From Candidatus Woesearchaeota archaeon (GTDB lineage: Archaea > Nanobdellota > Nanobdellia > Woesearchaeales > UBA11576), in the NCBI GenBank assembly GCA_016219765.1, contig JACRKM010000156.1, positions 1 to 7,006 of the forward strand: a stretch of DNA of 7,006 nt, given 5' to 3'. The position numbers were made by a program, and so were the translations under genes. The notes beneath the pieces are model-generated. The model saw nothing but the letters and a program-made list of their open reading frames with translations, did not search any database and had not been told where the DNA came from. Shown here one piece after another: positions 1 through 5,581 of the stretch (position 1 is the stretch's first letter; the number at the start of each line of letters is the position of its first letter).

Positions 1-12
1 AGGAAAAACACA

Positions 13-153
13 ATGGCGTATACACGATATCTTGATCTTTGCCTCAGTGGGCGCGCCGCAGGCGTGCCCGCTCTTGAGATGATAAGAGCTATGCTCTTAT
101 GCGTCGAGCCTTGCGGTGCTGGCACCGCACGACTTTCTACAGAGCCCAAATAA
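13..153 (+). CDS. Possible 46-residue ORF or 3' end of an upstream gene; unrecognised
   Basis: ATG at 13 opens 46 codons ending in TAA at 151-153, and an AGGA at 1-4 lies eight bases upstream as a potential ribosome site. The frame is also open from base 1 to 12, so this could be the tail of a gene that begins outside the window. The product contains three Cys and several Ala/Gly/Leu residues but no domain I recognise. It coincides with the strong hairpin run at 47-129, which argues that the open frame may be accidental. Low confidence; nothing can be said about function. Confidence 0.15.
   Translation: MAYTRYLDLCLSGRAAGVPALEMIRAMLLCVEPCGAGTARLSTEPK
47..129. other. GC-rich run of tandem hairpins, possible structured RNA
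   Basis: Three adjacent inverted repeats are visible. The first pairs 49-57 with 61-69 (nine pairs including one G-T wobble, loop GCA). The second pairs 82-89 with 93-100 (eight pairs, loop TAT), and its left arm can alternatively pair with 70-75, so two exclusive folds exist. The third pairs 112-119 with 122-129 (eight formal pairs around a two-base centre). The GC-rich stems contrast with the AT-rich DNA that follows, as expected for a non-coding RNA or a terminator/attenuator cluster in a moderate-GC archaeon. No tRNA, RNase P or SRP signature could be matched. The strand is unknown, and a short reading frame at 13-153 covers the same bases, so coding origin is not excluded. Confidence 0.35.
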
Positions 154-160
154 GAAACAC

Positions 161-170
161 ATTTAAATAC
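161..170 (+). promoter_or_regulatory. TATA box for ferredoxin-DUF4346 gene, leaderless start
   Basis: The AT-rich element ATTTAAATAC is centred about 26 bases before the ATG at 192. That is the normal archaeal TATA-to-start-site distance, so the transcript should begin at or next to the ATG. It supports 192 rather than the earlier in-frame ATG at 99, which lies upstream of this promoter. Confidence 0.6.
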
Positions 171-191
171 CGCGAGTGTTTCGCCACGTCT

Positions 192-809
192 ATGACTCAC
201 GTTCATAAGTTAAGAGTTGAGTATAACAAGAATGCGTGCATTGGCGCTCAGACATGCGTTCGCGCCAGCCCTCATCACTTTGAGATGCACGGTGAGAAAG
301 CGCACCTGAAAGGTTCTAGCAGGCATAGTGACGACAAACTGATTCTGGAGACCGAGTGCGACAACGAGCACTTTGAGAAAGTGGTTGAGGCGGCTTCAGC
401 CTGTCCGGCAAATGCAATCAAAATAATAAATAAAGACACTGGAGATGAGATTGTCACGACAAACGTGAAGATAGTTGATAATGTGAAACACGTTAAGGCA
501 GTTTATGATGATCTCAAGGAATTTGTTCTTGATCCAAAAGGATATTTCCTGATTCGTACTATCCCAGAAAAAAAACTTATAGAAGTTGGTTTCTGTAGAT
601 CCCGTAACAAGGTAGAATTGACAGTTTCAGGAATAAAACCCATCGATATCTACACGAACGTGCTTCGTGAAAACGCGATTTCGCGCATGGAACACGCAGC
701 ATACCTGGGCCGCGAACTGCAGAAAGCGTACACGGCGCTGCAGCTTGGCCTCCCCTATGTGCAAGATGACGAGCTTGATTTTTCTGCGCTGACAAAGAAG
801 AAAGTTTAA
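192..809 (+). CDS. Ferredoxin domain fused to DUF4346-like domain
   Basis: The 205-residue product has two parts. Residues 1-80 look like a single-cluster ferredoxin: C16 and C22 sit in the CIGAQTC segment, the SPHHFEM stretch follows, and C71 is in ACPANAI. The second ligand position of the usual CxxCxxC is Ala19, so a [3Fe-4S] cluster is more likely than [4Fe-4S], as in actinobacterial P450-type ferredoxins; this is inferred. Residues about 100-195 resemble DUF4346 from memory, with DPKGYFLI (114-121), an NKVELTVSGI stretch, HAAYLGRELQKA (168-179) and YVQDDEL near the end; that domain has no firmly known function to me. The start at 192 rests on the TATA box at 161-170. An upstream extension from 99 reads as a basic non-homologous tail and would precede the promoter. 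Redox or electron-transfer role, probably cytoplasmic, partner unknown. The lipoprotein gene follows after 41 bases. Confidence 0.8.
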   Translation: MTHVHKLRVEYNKNACIGAQTCVRASPHHFEMHGEKAHLKGSSRHSDDKLILETECDNEHFEKVVEAASACPANAIKIINKDTGDEIVTTNVKIVDNVKHVKAVYDDLKEFVLDPKGYFLIRTIPEKKLIEVGFCRSRNKVELTVSGIKPIDIYTNVLRENAISRMEHAAYLGRELQKAYTALQLGLPYVQDDELDFSALTKKKV

Positions 810-816
810 ATAATAT
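805..816 (+). promoter_or_regulatory. Possible TATA box for the lipoprotein gene
   Basis: TTTAAATAATAT overlaps the stop codon of the ferredoxin-like gene. Its centre is about 26 bases before 835, which would give a leader of about 15 bases just long enough to hold the GAGGT ribosome site. Read-through from the upstream gene is equally possible. Confidence 0.4.
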
Positions 817-837
817 CAATGTTATTTGCTGGAAAAA

Positions 838-842
838 GAGGT
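838..842 (+). promoter_or_regulatory. Ribosome binding site GAGGT
   Basis: GAGGT matches the archaeal anti-Shine-Dalgarno sequence and lies eight bases before the ATG at 851. This selects 851 over the ATG at 846, which is followed at once by AAA TGA. Confidence 0.6.
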
Positions 843-850
843 TATATGAA

Positions 851-1369
851 ATGAACAAAGCGATAATGATTTTCGTGCTTTCTCTTTTGAGTATCTTAGT
901 CGTCGCGTGCCTTCCAAAGCAAGGTCCTCAGACGGGTGCAGAAATACTGCCCGAAAATGAAGCAGAACCTCCGCTCGCAGAGACAGTGCTTGAGCCAACG
1001 GCAGAAGAACAAAAACCAGTTGAAGAGCCAGTTACGAAGCCGATTGGAACACGTTTAAAACCCGTGGCAGAAGAAGCACCTAAAGAATCAACTTCTCCAG
1101 CACCGGGTCTAGAAGTCATTAGCCTCACAAAACAAAAGACGATGAGTACTGATCGCAAGGTGATCACAGAAGGCGAAACATTAACGTGGAGAAATGATAA
1201 TACGCTTCCGCACCAACTTGTAGTTGAAATTAACGGTGTCCGCATCAGCAATGGACAACGCATCAAGTCTGGCGAAGCTTGGTCATTTACATTTAATAAG
1301 CTGGGCGAGTACCTCGTGCGTGATTTATTTTCAGGAGACATGAGAATGCTCGTAAGAGTAGAGCCGTAA
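851..1369 (+). CDS. Lipoprotein with cupredoxin-like domain lacking copper ligands
   Basis: The 172-residue precursor begins with a lipoprotein signal: Lys3, a hydrophobic core at residues 5-18 and a lipobox VVAC ending at Cys20, so the protein should be lipid-anchored on the outer face of the membrane. Residues 21-85 form a Pro/Glu/Ala-rich linker typical of surface tethers. Residues about 87-172 read like a small beta-sandwich of the plastocyanin/cupredoxin type: a TWRNDNTLPHQLVV strand with His121, then a SGEAWSFTFNKLGEY stretch (140-154). In copper proteins a Cys, a second His and a Met follow in the last strand. Here that part is RDLFSGDMRM, with no Cys or His, so type 1 copper binding looks lost. 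A structural, adhesive or ligand-binding role outside the cell is possible. The fold assignment is from pattern only. Confidence 0.7.
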   Translation: MNKAIMIFVLSLLSILVVACLPKQGPQTGAEILPENEAEPPLAETVLEPTAEEQKPVEEPVTKPIGTRLKPVAEEAPKESTSPAPGLEVISLTKQKTMSTDRKVITEGETLTWRNDNTLPHQLVVEINGVRISNGQRIKSGEAWSFTFNKLGEYLVRDLFSGDMRMLVRVEP

Positions 1370-1400
1370 GGACGTCCATTTCTAAAAGTAATAACAAATC

Positions 1401-1408
1401 TTAAATAT
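1401..1408 (+). promoter_or_regulatory. Possible TATA box for 44-residue ORF
   Basis: TTAAATAT is centred about 35 bases before the ATG at 1440, predicting a transcript start near 1431 and a leader of about nine bases. No good ribosome site is seen between. Confidence 0.35.
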
Positions 1409-1439
1409 TCTTTCAGCGTAGAGAGCTTCGGTGTGGTGC

Positions 1440-1574
1440 ATGGAAGACATTGCCGACCAGCTCAAAAAAGAGATAGAAGAGGAACGTCTTCGGTTGTATT
1501 TAGAGAAGTACGCACAGAAAGTGCTTGACAAAAAGAAAAATAAGAACCTGCAACAATTTATCGGGCATGAATGA
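1440..1574 (+). CDS. 44-residue charged helical peptide, unknown function
   Basis: ATG at 1440 opens 44 codons ending in TGA. The product is dominated by Glu, Lys, Arg and Leu (MEDIADQLKKEIEEERLRLY at the N-terminus) with a basic KKKNKN stretch near residues 31-36, so it should form a single amphipathic or coiled-coil helix. Codon use is plausible, and a TATA-like element sits upstream. Its stop codon ends at 1574, and the stop of the opposing alkyltransferase gene begins at 1575, so the two genes abut with no spacer. I do not recognise a family. It resembles in style, but not convincingly in sequence, archaeal small nucleic-acid-binding or PDCD5-type helices. Confidence 0.55.
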   Translation: MEDIADQLKKEIEEERLRLYLEKYAQKVLDKKKNKNLQQFIGHE

Positions 1575-1916
1575 TTAATGTATGTCAAACCTAAATAGTT
1601 TTTTGTCAAAACCAACAATCTTTCCATTCTTTACATACACGCCTTCTTTTTCAAGTAATGCTATCTTTTTCTCGCATCCCAACGCGAATCCCCCGATGCA
1701 GCCATCACTCTTGACTACCCGATGGCACGGCACCAGCGGTGCATACGGGTTCTTGTTCATAGCGTTGCCAACTGCGCGGTACGCCTTCGTTCCGAGTGCG
1801 TGCGCAAGTTCAGCATACGTAGTAACCTTGCCTGCAGGCACTCGTCGAAGAAGTTCGTAAACCCTTTCATTGAAAAGCTTGCTTCCAGAATCCGCCTTAT
1901 GATTCCAAGTATCCAT
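1575..1916 (-). CDS. O6-alkylguanine-DNA alkyltransferase (MGMT/Ogt), catalytic domain only
   Basis: The 113-residue protein carries the C-terminal domain of the MGMT family. This repairs O6-methylguanine by a one-way transfer of the alkyl group to an active-site cysteine. The core VPCHRVV (62-68) contains that Cys64; alkyltransferase-like proteins have Trp here, so true repair activity is likely. The recognition-helix region RAVGNAMNKNP (47-57) with its Arg47 DNA-flipping candidate, the VPAGKVTTYAELA stretch (26-38) and GGF (75-77) are also family hallmarks. The usual N-terminal ribonuclease-H-like domain is missing, as in the short forms of the family. The ATG at 1916 lies one base after the stop of a 15-codon upstream ORF, suggesting translational coupling. 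The 3' end abuts the 44-residue ORF. Confidence 0.93.
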   Translation of the reverse strand: MDTWNHKADSGSKLFNERVYELLRRVPAGKVTTYAELAHALGTKAYRAVGNAMNKNPYAPLVPCHRVVKSDGCIGGFALGCEKKIALLEKEGVYVKNGKIVGFDKKLFRFDIH

Positions 1917-1917
1917 G

Positions 1918-1965
1918 TTACACGAAGTCAGCGATCAGCTGCTCGATATCTGCGTGGTATTCCAT
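1918..1965 (-). CDS. 15-codon upstream ORF before the alkyltransferase
   Basis: On the minus strand ATG (1965-1963) starts MEYHADIEQLIADFV and ends in TAA at 1920-1918, one base before the alkyltransferase ATG. The TATA element at 1988-1995 is about 27 bases upstream, so the message would begin at this ATG as a leaderless transcript. A ribosome finishing it could re-initiate on the alkyltransferase. There is no cis-acting peptide motif I recognise. It could also be chance, with the alkyltransferase transcribed from elsewhere. Confidence 0.35.
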   Translation of the reverse strand: MEYHADIEQLIADFV

Positions 1966-1987
1966 GGAAAATGCAGACACAAACCCA

Positions 1988-1995
1988 TTTATATA
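1988..1995. promoter_or_regulatory. TATA box, possibly serving both directions
   Basis: TTTATATA lies between the divergent alkyltransferase and rubredoxin genes. On the minus strand it is about 27 bases from the upstream-ORF ATG at 1965. On the plus strand it would start a transcript near 2018, giving rubredoxin a leader of about 40 bases. Confidence 0.5.
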
Positions 1996-2026
1996 GTTAA
2001 TCAGTTGCTGCACAATAGAAACAAAC

Positions 2027-2039
2027 AAAATAAAAATAC
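2027..2039 (+). promoter_or_regulatory. Proximal AT-rich element, alternative rubredoxin TATA
   Basis: The A-rich run AAAATAAAAATAC is centred about 26 bases before the ATG at 2060, the spacing seen at the leaderless genes here. It is a weaker TATA match than the element at 1988-1995; which one is used cannot be told from sequence. Confidence 0.35.
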
Positions 2040-2059
2040 AGAATCGTCTTTGAGTGAGT

Positions 2060-2200
2060 ATGGCTCGTTATCGCTGCACAGACTGCGGTCATATCTACGA
2101 TGAAGAACACGAAGGAAAGCCTTTCATTCGTCTTGATAAAGATTGGAAGTGTTCATTTTGCGGCGCTCCAAAAGGAGCGTATGAGAAGATGAAGGTCTAG
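2060..2200 (+). CDS. Compact rubredoxin
   Basis: The 46-residue product has the two iron knuckles of rubredoxin: CTDCGHIYDEE (C6 and C9) and WKCSFCGAPK (C31 and C34), which together bind one Fe by four Cys. Rubredoxins carry single electrons, often to rubrerythrin or superoxide reductase for oxygen defence in anaerobes. Known rubredoxins are usually about 52-54 residues with 29 residues between the Cys pairs. Here only 21 separate C9 and C31, so the middle loop is shortened, and the usual Pro after C31 is Ser. Aromatics Y4, Y13, F22 and W29 could still form the core. The stop TAG shares the palindrome CTAG (2197-2200) with the opposing methyltransferase-kinase gene. Confidence 0.8.
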   Translation: MARYRCTDCGHIYDEEHEGKPFIRLDKDWKCSFCGAPKGAYEKMKV

Positions 2201-3369
2201 ACGAGTGCAGTGATTGCCTGGAAATCTTCTTTTGAGAGTGAGCGTTTGTATTTTGCGGCCAGCCGGATGATCGCGTTCTTGTCGATGAGAATTCCTTTCT
2301 TGCGCAAGAGCGGTGTCACAATCGCGGATGTCACGAACTGACAGAACTGCGTCACATTGTGGGGCTTGTGTGTTGGCTTGCACCGCTCGAAATCAACAAG
2401 CGCCGCCTTCTTCTCCGGCGTCACGATTATGTGCTTGACAGGATGATGCATCTCCTCTTTATTGAGATACATTGAATCCAGCGTGTGCATTTGTGAGAAC
2501 ACATCGAGCAGAACTTGGCGTGTTTCTGCTTTGCTTGCAGACAGCAGATAATCCAAGACGAATTTTCCTGGAATGAATTCATAAATGAAGAAGTTCTCAC
2601 CATGGTCGATTAAAGATGGGCCGATTCCCTTCTTGTTCAGTTTCTCAAGTATCTTAACTTCATTATTAACAGTTCCTTTCGCTGCAATGTCCAAACGCTG
2701 TATCTTTATGGCAAGATGGCGGGCAGCTTTTCCTTTTTTCTTGTCAGCAGTGAAGATCAAGCCCCGGTGGCCTTTTGTGAGGCGTTGAATGTTTGTTAAT
2801 CCCTTCTCGTCGAGGATCCGGCCAAAATTGTTCTTGGAAATCTCGTATACGTACAGCGTTTCGAATGGAATTTTCTTTGACGCTATTTCTTCGTAATCGA
2901 GAAGATTGTTATGAAGTATCTCATTGACCTTTTCTTTGCCTGTTAAAGAGCTGAAGAGCAGCAGTATGATTCCGTCTCTTCTGAGATGATTATTGACCTC
3001 ATTGAGAAACCGTTCAATCAATTCATGTCCATGCACTCCTCCGGTAGTTACGCGCCGGGTTTCTTCATCCTCGCGCCTGTCGTAAGGAAGGTAAGGCGGA
3101 TTGAAGATGATGGTGTCAAATCTTTCTGTGACTGCAGAGAAAAGATCAGAAACTTTCCACTGTATCTTCTTGCTGACAGACCGTCTTTTACAATTAGAAA
3201 TTGAATTTTTATCAATGTCGGCTGCAATAACTGCGCGCACCTCTTCTTTTTGTGCGGCCGCCTCAGACAGTATGCCTGAACCGGTGCCGATTTCGAGAAC
3301 CGCCCCGCATGCCCTTCTCTTTACTTGTTCCAATAGTAAATAAGTGTCGTCGGAAGGTTCGTATATCAT
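2197..3369 (-). CDS. HemK2/Mtq2-type methyltransferase fused to Rio/Bud32-like kinase (COG2112-like)
   Basis: The 390-residue protein has two enzyme parts. Residues 1-180 are a class I SAM methyltransferase of the HemK2/Mtq2 type: YEPSDDTYLL (3-12), EIGTGSG (26-32) for SAM, acidic D51, and catalytic NPPY (90-93). In the known family this methylates the Gln of the GGQ loop of release factor aRF1/eRF1, usually with Trm112. Residues about 190-390 match an archaeal protein-kinase-like family recalled as COG2112: loop KGHRGLIF (199-206), Lys222 in LAIKIQR, Glu237 in NNEVKILEKL, IGPSLIDHG (249-257), the EEMHHPVKHIIV catalytic segment (305-316) without a classic HRD Asp, and DFE (326-328) in place of DFG. 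No stop or frameshift separates them. The gene starts 12 bases after the ACD alpha stop with no obvious ribosome site, so it is probably in one operon. An alternative is that the kinase part is inactive and only binds nucleotide or RNA. Confidence 0.88.
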   Translation of the reverse strand: MIYEPSDDTYLLLEQVKRRACGAVLEIGTGSGILSEAAAQKEEVRAVIAADIDKNSISNCKRRSVSKKIQWKVSDLFSAVTERFDTIIFNPPYLPYDRREDEETRRVTTGGVHGHELIERFLNEVNNHLRRDGIILLLFSSLTGKEKVNEILHNNLLDYEEIASKKIPFETLYVYEISKNNFGRILDEKGLTNIQRLTKGHRGLIFTADKKKGKAARHLAIKIQRLDIAAKGTVNNEVKILEKLNKKGIGPSLIDHGENFFIYEFIPGKFVLDYLLSASKAETRQVLLDVFSQMHTLDSMYLNKEEMHHPVKHIIVTPEKKAALVDFERCKPTHKPHNVTQFCQFVTSAIVTPLLRKKGILIDKNAIIRLAAKYKRSLSKEDFQAITALV

Positions 3370-3381
3370 GGTGTCGGCCGC

Positions 3382-4761
3382 TCACGCGCGCAACGAATAA
3401 TAATCGACGAGATGCTTGATGGCAAGAACAGCTTTTTCAGGGAATTGGTAGACAGAGATTCCCTGCTTCTCAAGCCTTGGTTTTATAATTTTTCCAAACT
3501 CTCTTCCGGTAGCGACAACGATTATTGGTTTTTTTCTCATGTTGTGCGCCTTTATCAGAACATCGGCCAGATCTTCTTCCAAGAGCGGAGCTTGGTAGAG
3601 CGTGATCGCGAGGATTATATCAACATTGCTATCGCCTATTGCTGCATCAAGCGCCGCCTTAAACCATTCGGTCGTCCCGTTACCAGTAAGATCAATTGGA
3701 TTTTTTACTATGGCGAAATCAGTGAACTTTTTTGCAAGTCTTTTTCTTGCTGATTCTTTCATGACCGCCATCTGCAGCCCATTCTTGATTATGGCATCGG
3801 TAGACAGCACCCCAAACCCGCCGCCGTTCGTAACGACCTGCACGCGGTTTCCTTTTGGCCGTATCGACGTGCGCAAGAGGTGCGCGATCTGAAAGAGATC
3901 TTCGATGTAGTCTACTTGTAGCACTCCTGCTTGTCGGAATGCTCCTTTGTAGATTTCGGGCGCCCCGGCAAGTGCTCCTGTGTGTGAGAGGATTGCACGC
4001 GACCCTTCTGCCGTCATTCCGCCTTTCATTACAACGATTGGCTTCTTTTTTGATACTGCTTGCGCTGCCTGCATGAACTTTCTTCCATCTTTAACTCCTT
4101 CGCTGAAGAGGCAGATGACTTTTGTCTTCGGATCACTGCCGAGATAATCTATCAAGTCGGCTTCGTCAACATTGATGGCGTTTCCATAACTAATGAATTT
4201 GGAGAACCCTAAGCCGTTTTCACTCGAGAGGTCTACAAGAGCCGCGCCTGCAGATCCTGACTGGCACAAGAATGCTATCCCGCCCGATTTTGGCCGCTCA
4301 AGACGCCGCGGCGGAAGAAAGAGTGTGTCAAGGAGGGATGAAGAGTCGTAGATGCCGAGGCAGTTCGGTCCGATAACTTTTATTCCATGCTTATCGAGTT
4401 TTGCTTTGAGCCTGTCGCGTAAAAGGAAGTTGCCCACTTCTTCAAACCCAGCACTGATGATGATGGCGTGCTTGACGCCTTTCTTTGCGCAATCGTCGAT
4501 TACATCGAGGATAGTCTGTGCTGGTGTCGCGATCAATGCGAGATCGATTTTTTCCGGAATGCTGTGAATATTCGGGTAGCACGTTTGGCCCAAGATGTTT
4601 TTTTCTTTGGGATTCACAATAAAATATTTGCCTGAAAATGCCCCATCAAAGAAATTCCGAAAGATTACATGGCCCAATTTTTTGGGGTTTTGGGAGACTC
4701 CAACAATGGCTACTGTTTTTGGAGAGAAGAATTTTTCAAGCGTTGCCTCTTTTTTTGCCAT
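3382..4761 (-). CDS. Acyl-CoA synthetase (ADP-forming) alpha subunit
   Basis: Counted from the ATG at 4761 the product is 459 residues, about the length of archaeal ACD alpha subunits. ACD converts acyl-CoA + ADP + Pi to acid + CoA + ATP, the main energy-conserving step of acetate-forming archaea. Domains in order: a CoA-binding Rossmann fold (VAIVGVSQNPKKLG near residues 17-30), GPNCLGI (131-137), a succinyl-CoA-ligase-like part (AFLCQSGSAGA), and the phosphohistidine motif SHTGALAG with His260, the counterpart of His257 in the Pyrococcus enzyme. TNGGGFG (311-317) and KNPIDLTG (353-360) follow. The start at 4761 is chosen because the TATA box at 4784-4792 lies about 26 bases before it; an in-frame ATG at 4827 would precede that promoter. 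The beta subunit is transcribed away from the shared intergenic region. Substrate specificity (acetyl, aryl or branched acyl) cannot be read. Confidence 0.93.
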   Translation of the reverse strand: MAKKEATLEKFFSPKTVAIVGVSQNPKKLGHVIFRNFFDGAFSGKYFIVNPKEKNILGQTCYPNIHSIPEKIDLALIATPAQTILDVIDDCAKKGVKHAIIISAGFEEVGNFLLRDRLKAKLDKHGIKVIGPNCLGIYDSSSLLDTLFLPPRRLERPKSGGIAFLCQSGSAGAALVDLSSENGLGFSKFISYGNAINVDEADLIDYLGSDPKTKVICLFSEGVKDGRKFMQAAQAVSKKKPIVVMKGGMTAEGSRAILSHTGALAGAPEIYKGAFRQAGVLQVDYIEDLFQIAHLLRTSIRPKGNRVQVVTNGGGFGVLSTDAIIKNGLQMAVMKESARKRLAKKFTDFAIVKNPIDLTGNGTTEWFKAALDAAIGDSNVDIILAITLYQAPLLEEDLADVLIKAHNMRKKPIIVVATGREFGKIIKPRLEKQGISVYQFPEKAVLAIKHLVDYYSLRA

Positions 4762-4783
4762 GGTGCTGTTTGCGCAGATTTGC

Positions 4784-4792
4784 TTTATATAT
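4784..4792 (-). promoter_or_regulatory. TATA box for ACD alpha, leaderless
   Basis: On the minus strand GATATATAAA is preceded by the A-rich TTCAAAA, a candidate BRE, and sits about 26 bases before the ATG at 4761. The transcript should therefore start at or next to the start codon. Confidence 0.65.
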
Positions 4793-4830
4793 CTTTTGAA
4801 CTGTTTTGTATCATGAAAGATCACCACAAA

Positions 4831-4840
4831 CTATATAAAA
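4831..4840 (+). promoter_or_regulatory. TATA box for ACD beta, leaderless
   Basis: CTATATAAAA, preceded by the A-rich CCACAAA as a candidate BRE, is centred about 26 bases before the ATG at 4862. It faces away from the alpha-gene TATA box, with roughly 45 bases between their centres. Confidence 0.65.
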
Positions 4841-4861
4841 ACCGCAGCATATAGTCTGCGT

Positions 4862-5503
4862 ATGAAAAAAGAGGTGCTGAGCCAAGAGCTTGCGCAGACC
4901 ATAGTCTCGAAATATATCCCGTGCGCAAAAAATCAGATTGTATTCAGCGTTGAAGATGCGCTGCGCTTTCCTGTGGGCTATCCTCGTGTTCTCAAGTTAA
5001 TTTCACCGCAGGCGATTCATAAATCAGAGTTGAATCTTGTACGCGTTGTCAAGGACGCGTTTGACCTGAAAGATAATTTTGCAGAACTTGTCAGCACAGC
5101 GCAGAAGAATAACCTTTCTGTTGATGGGATGCTGGTTCAAGAATTTGTTCCAGGAAATCAATTACTGATAGGCGTCAAGAAAGACTCGGCCTTCGGTCAC
5201 GTGATCGCCCTTGGTCTTGGCGGAATTTTCGTAGAGATATTCAAGGATATTACATTTCGCGTGTGCCCAATAACTAAGCGAGATGCGCGGATGATGATTG
5301 AAGAGCTCAAATCAAAAGAAATTCTGTATGGCGTGCGAGGGCAAAAACCAGCAAATCTTGGGTTTCTCTCAGACTGCCTTGTTTCTTTATCAAGAATTCA
5401 CGTTAAGCATCCAGATATCAGCGAGCTTGACATCAACCCTTTTATTCTCAATGATAAGACGGGCATTGCTGTTGATGTTCGAATGATCGTGGAACATACG
5501 TAG
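4862..5503 (+). CDS. Acyl-CoA synthetase (ADP-forming) beta subunit, ATP-grasp
   Basis: The 213-residue product is the nucleotide-binding subunit that pairs with the alpha subunit encoded on the opposite strand. It has the ATP-grasp features of the family: [16 protein letters not shown] (41-56) with Lys45 and the second phospho-acceptor candidate His53 (counterpart of His71 in the Pyrococcus beta subunit), LVQEFVPG (91-98), GLGGIFVE (118-125), GVRGQKP (157-163) and ELDINPF (188-194) for metal and nucleotide. Archaeal beta subunits are usually around 230 residues; this one is slightly short at the N-terminus. The usual D-x-GGV after HKS is ELNLV, a small deviation near the active His. Split, divergent alpha and beta genes differ from the single-chain fused forms of many other archaea. 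The start is fixed by the TATA box at 4831-4840. Confidence 0.92.
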
Positions 5504-5551
5504 AATATCTTTCTATGCTGGCGTCTTTGTAAACACCAACCAAGCACCTAA

Positions 5552-5574
5552 ACAAAATAAGAAAAAAGTAAAGA
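5552..5574 (-). terminator. T-rich terminator after the 53-residue gene
   Basis: Read on the minus strand, the bases just past the stop at 5582 form a run of T tracts (TTTACTTTTTTCTTATTTTG), the usual archaeal intrinsic termination signal. A short AAAGA/TCTTT inverted repeat at 5570-5583 overlaps the stop codon but is too weak to matter. Confidence 0.45.
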
Positions 5575-5581
5575 GTATTCT

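Noticed and set aside
66..130. tRNA-like piece around CTTGAGAT
   Set aside because: No T-loop GGTTCRA, no acceptor stem pairing and an eight-base loop instead of seven.
1..160. RNase P RNA 3' part, suggested by ACAGAGCCCAAATAAG near 140-155
   Set aside because: The conserved end should read like ACAGAACCCGGCTTA. The GGCTTA part is absent, and no other conserved RNase P block was found.
99..191. N-terminal extension of the ferredoxin-like protein from an ATG at 99
   Set aside because: It runs through the hairpin region and the TATA box at 161-170, and its residues are not ferredoxin-like. The ATG at 192 has the right promoter spacing.
846..854. Two-codon ORF ATG AAA TGA overlapping the lipoprotein start
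   Set aside because: It is too short to mean much, and the GAGGT site is better spaced for the ATG at 851. A leader role cannot be shown.
1370..1377. Palindrome GGACGTCC after the lipoprotein stop
   Set aside because: Too short and without a T tract, so not supported as a terminator or a site.
4762..4827. 22-residue extension of ACD alpha from an ATG at 4827
   Set aside because: It would overlap the TATA box at 4784-4792 that drives the gene, and the family normally begins close to the MAKKEATLEKFF segment.
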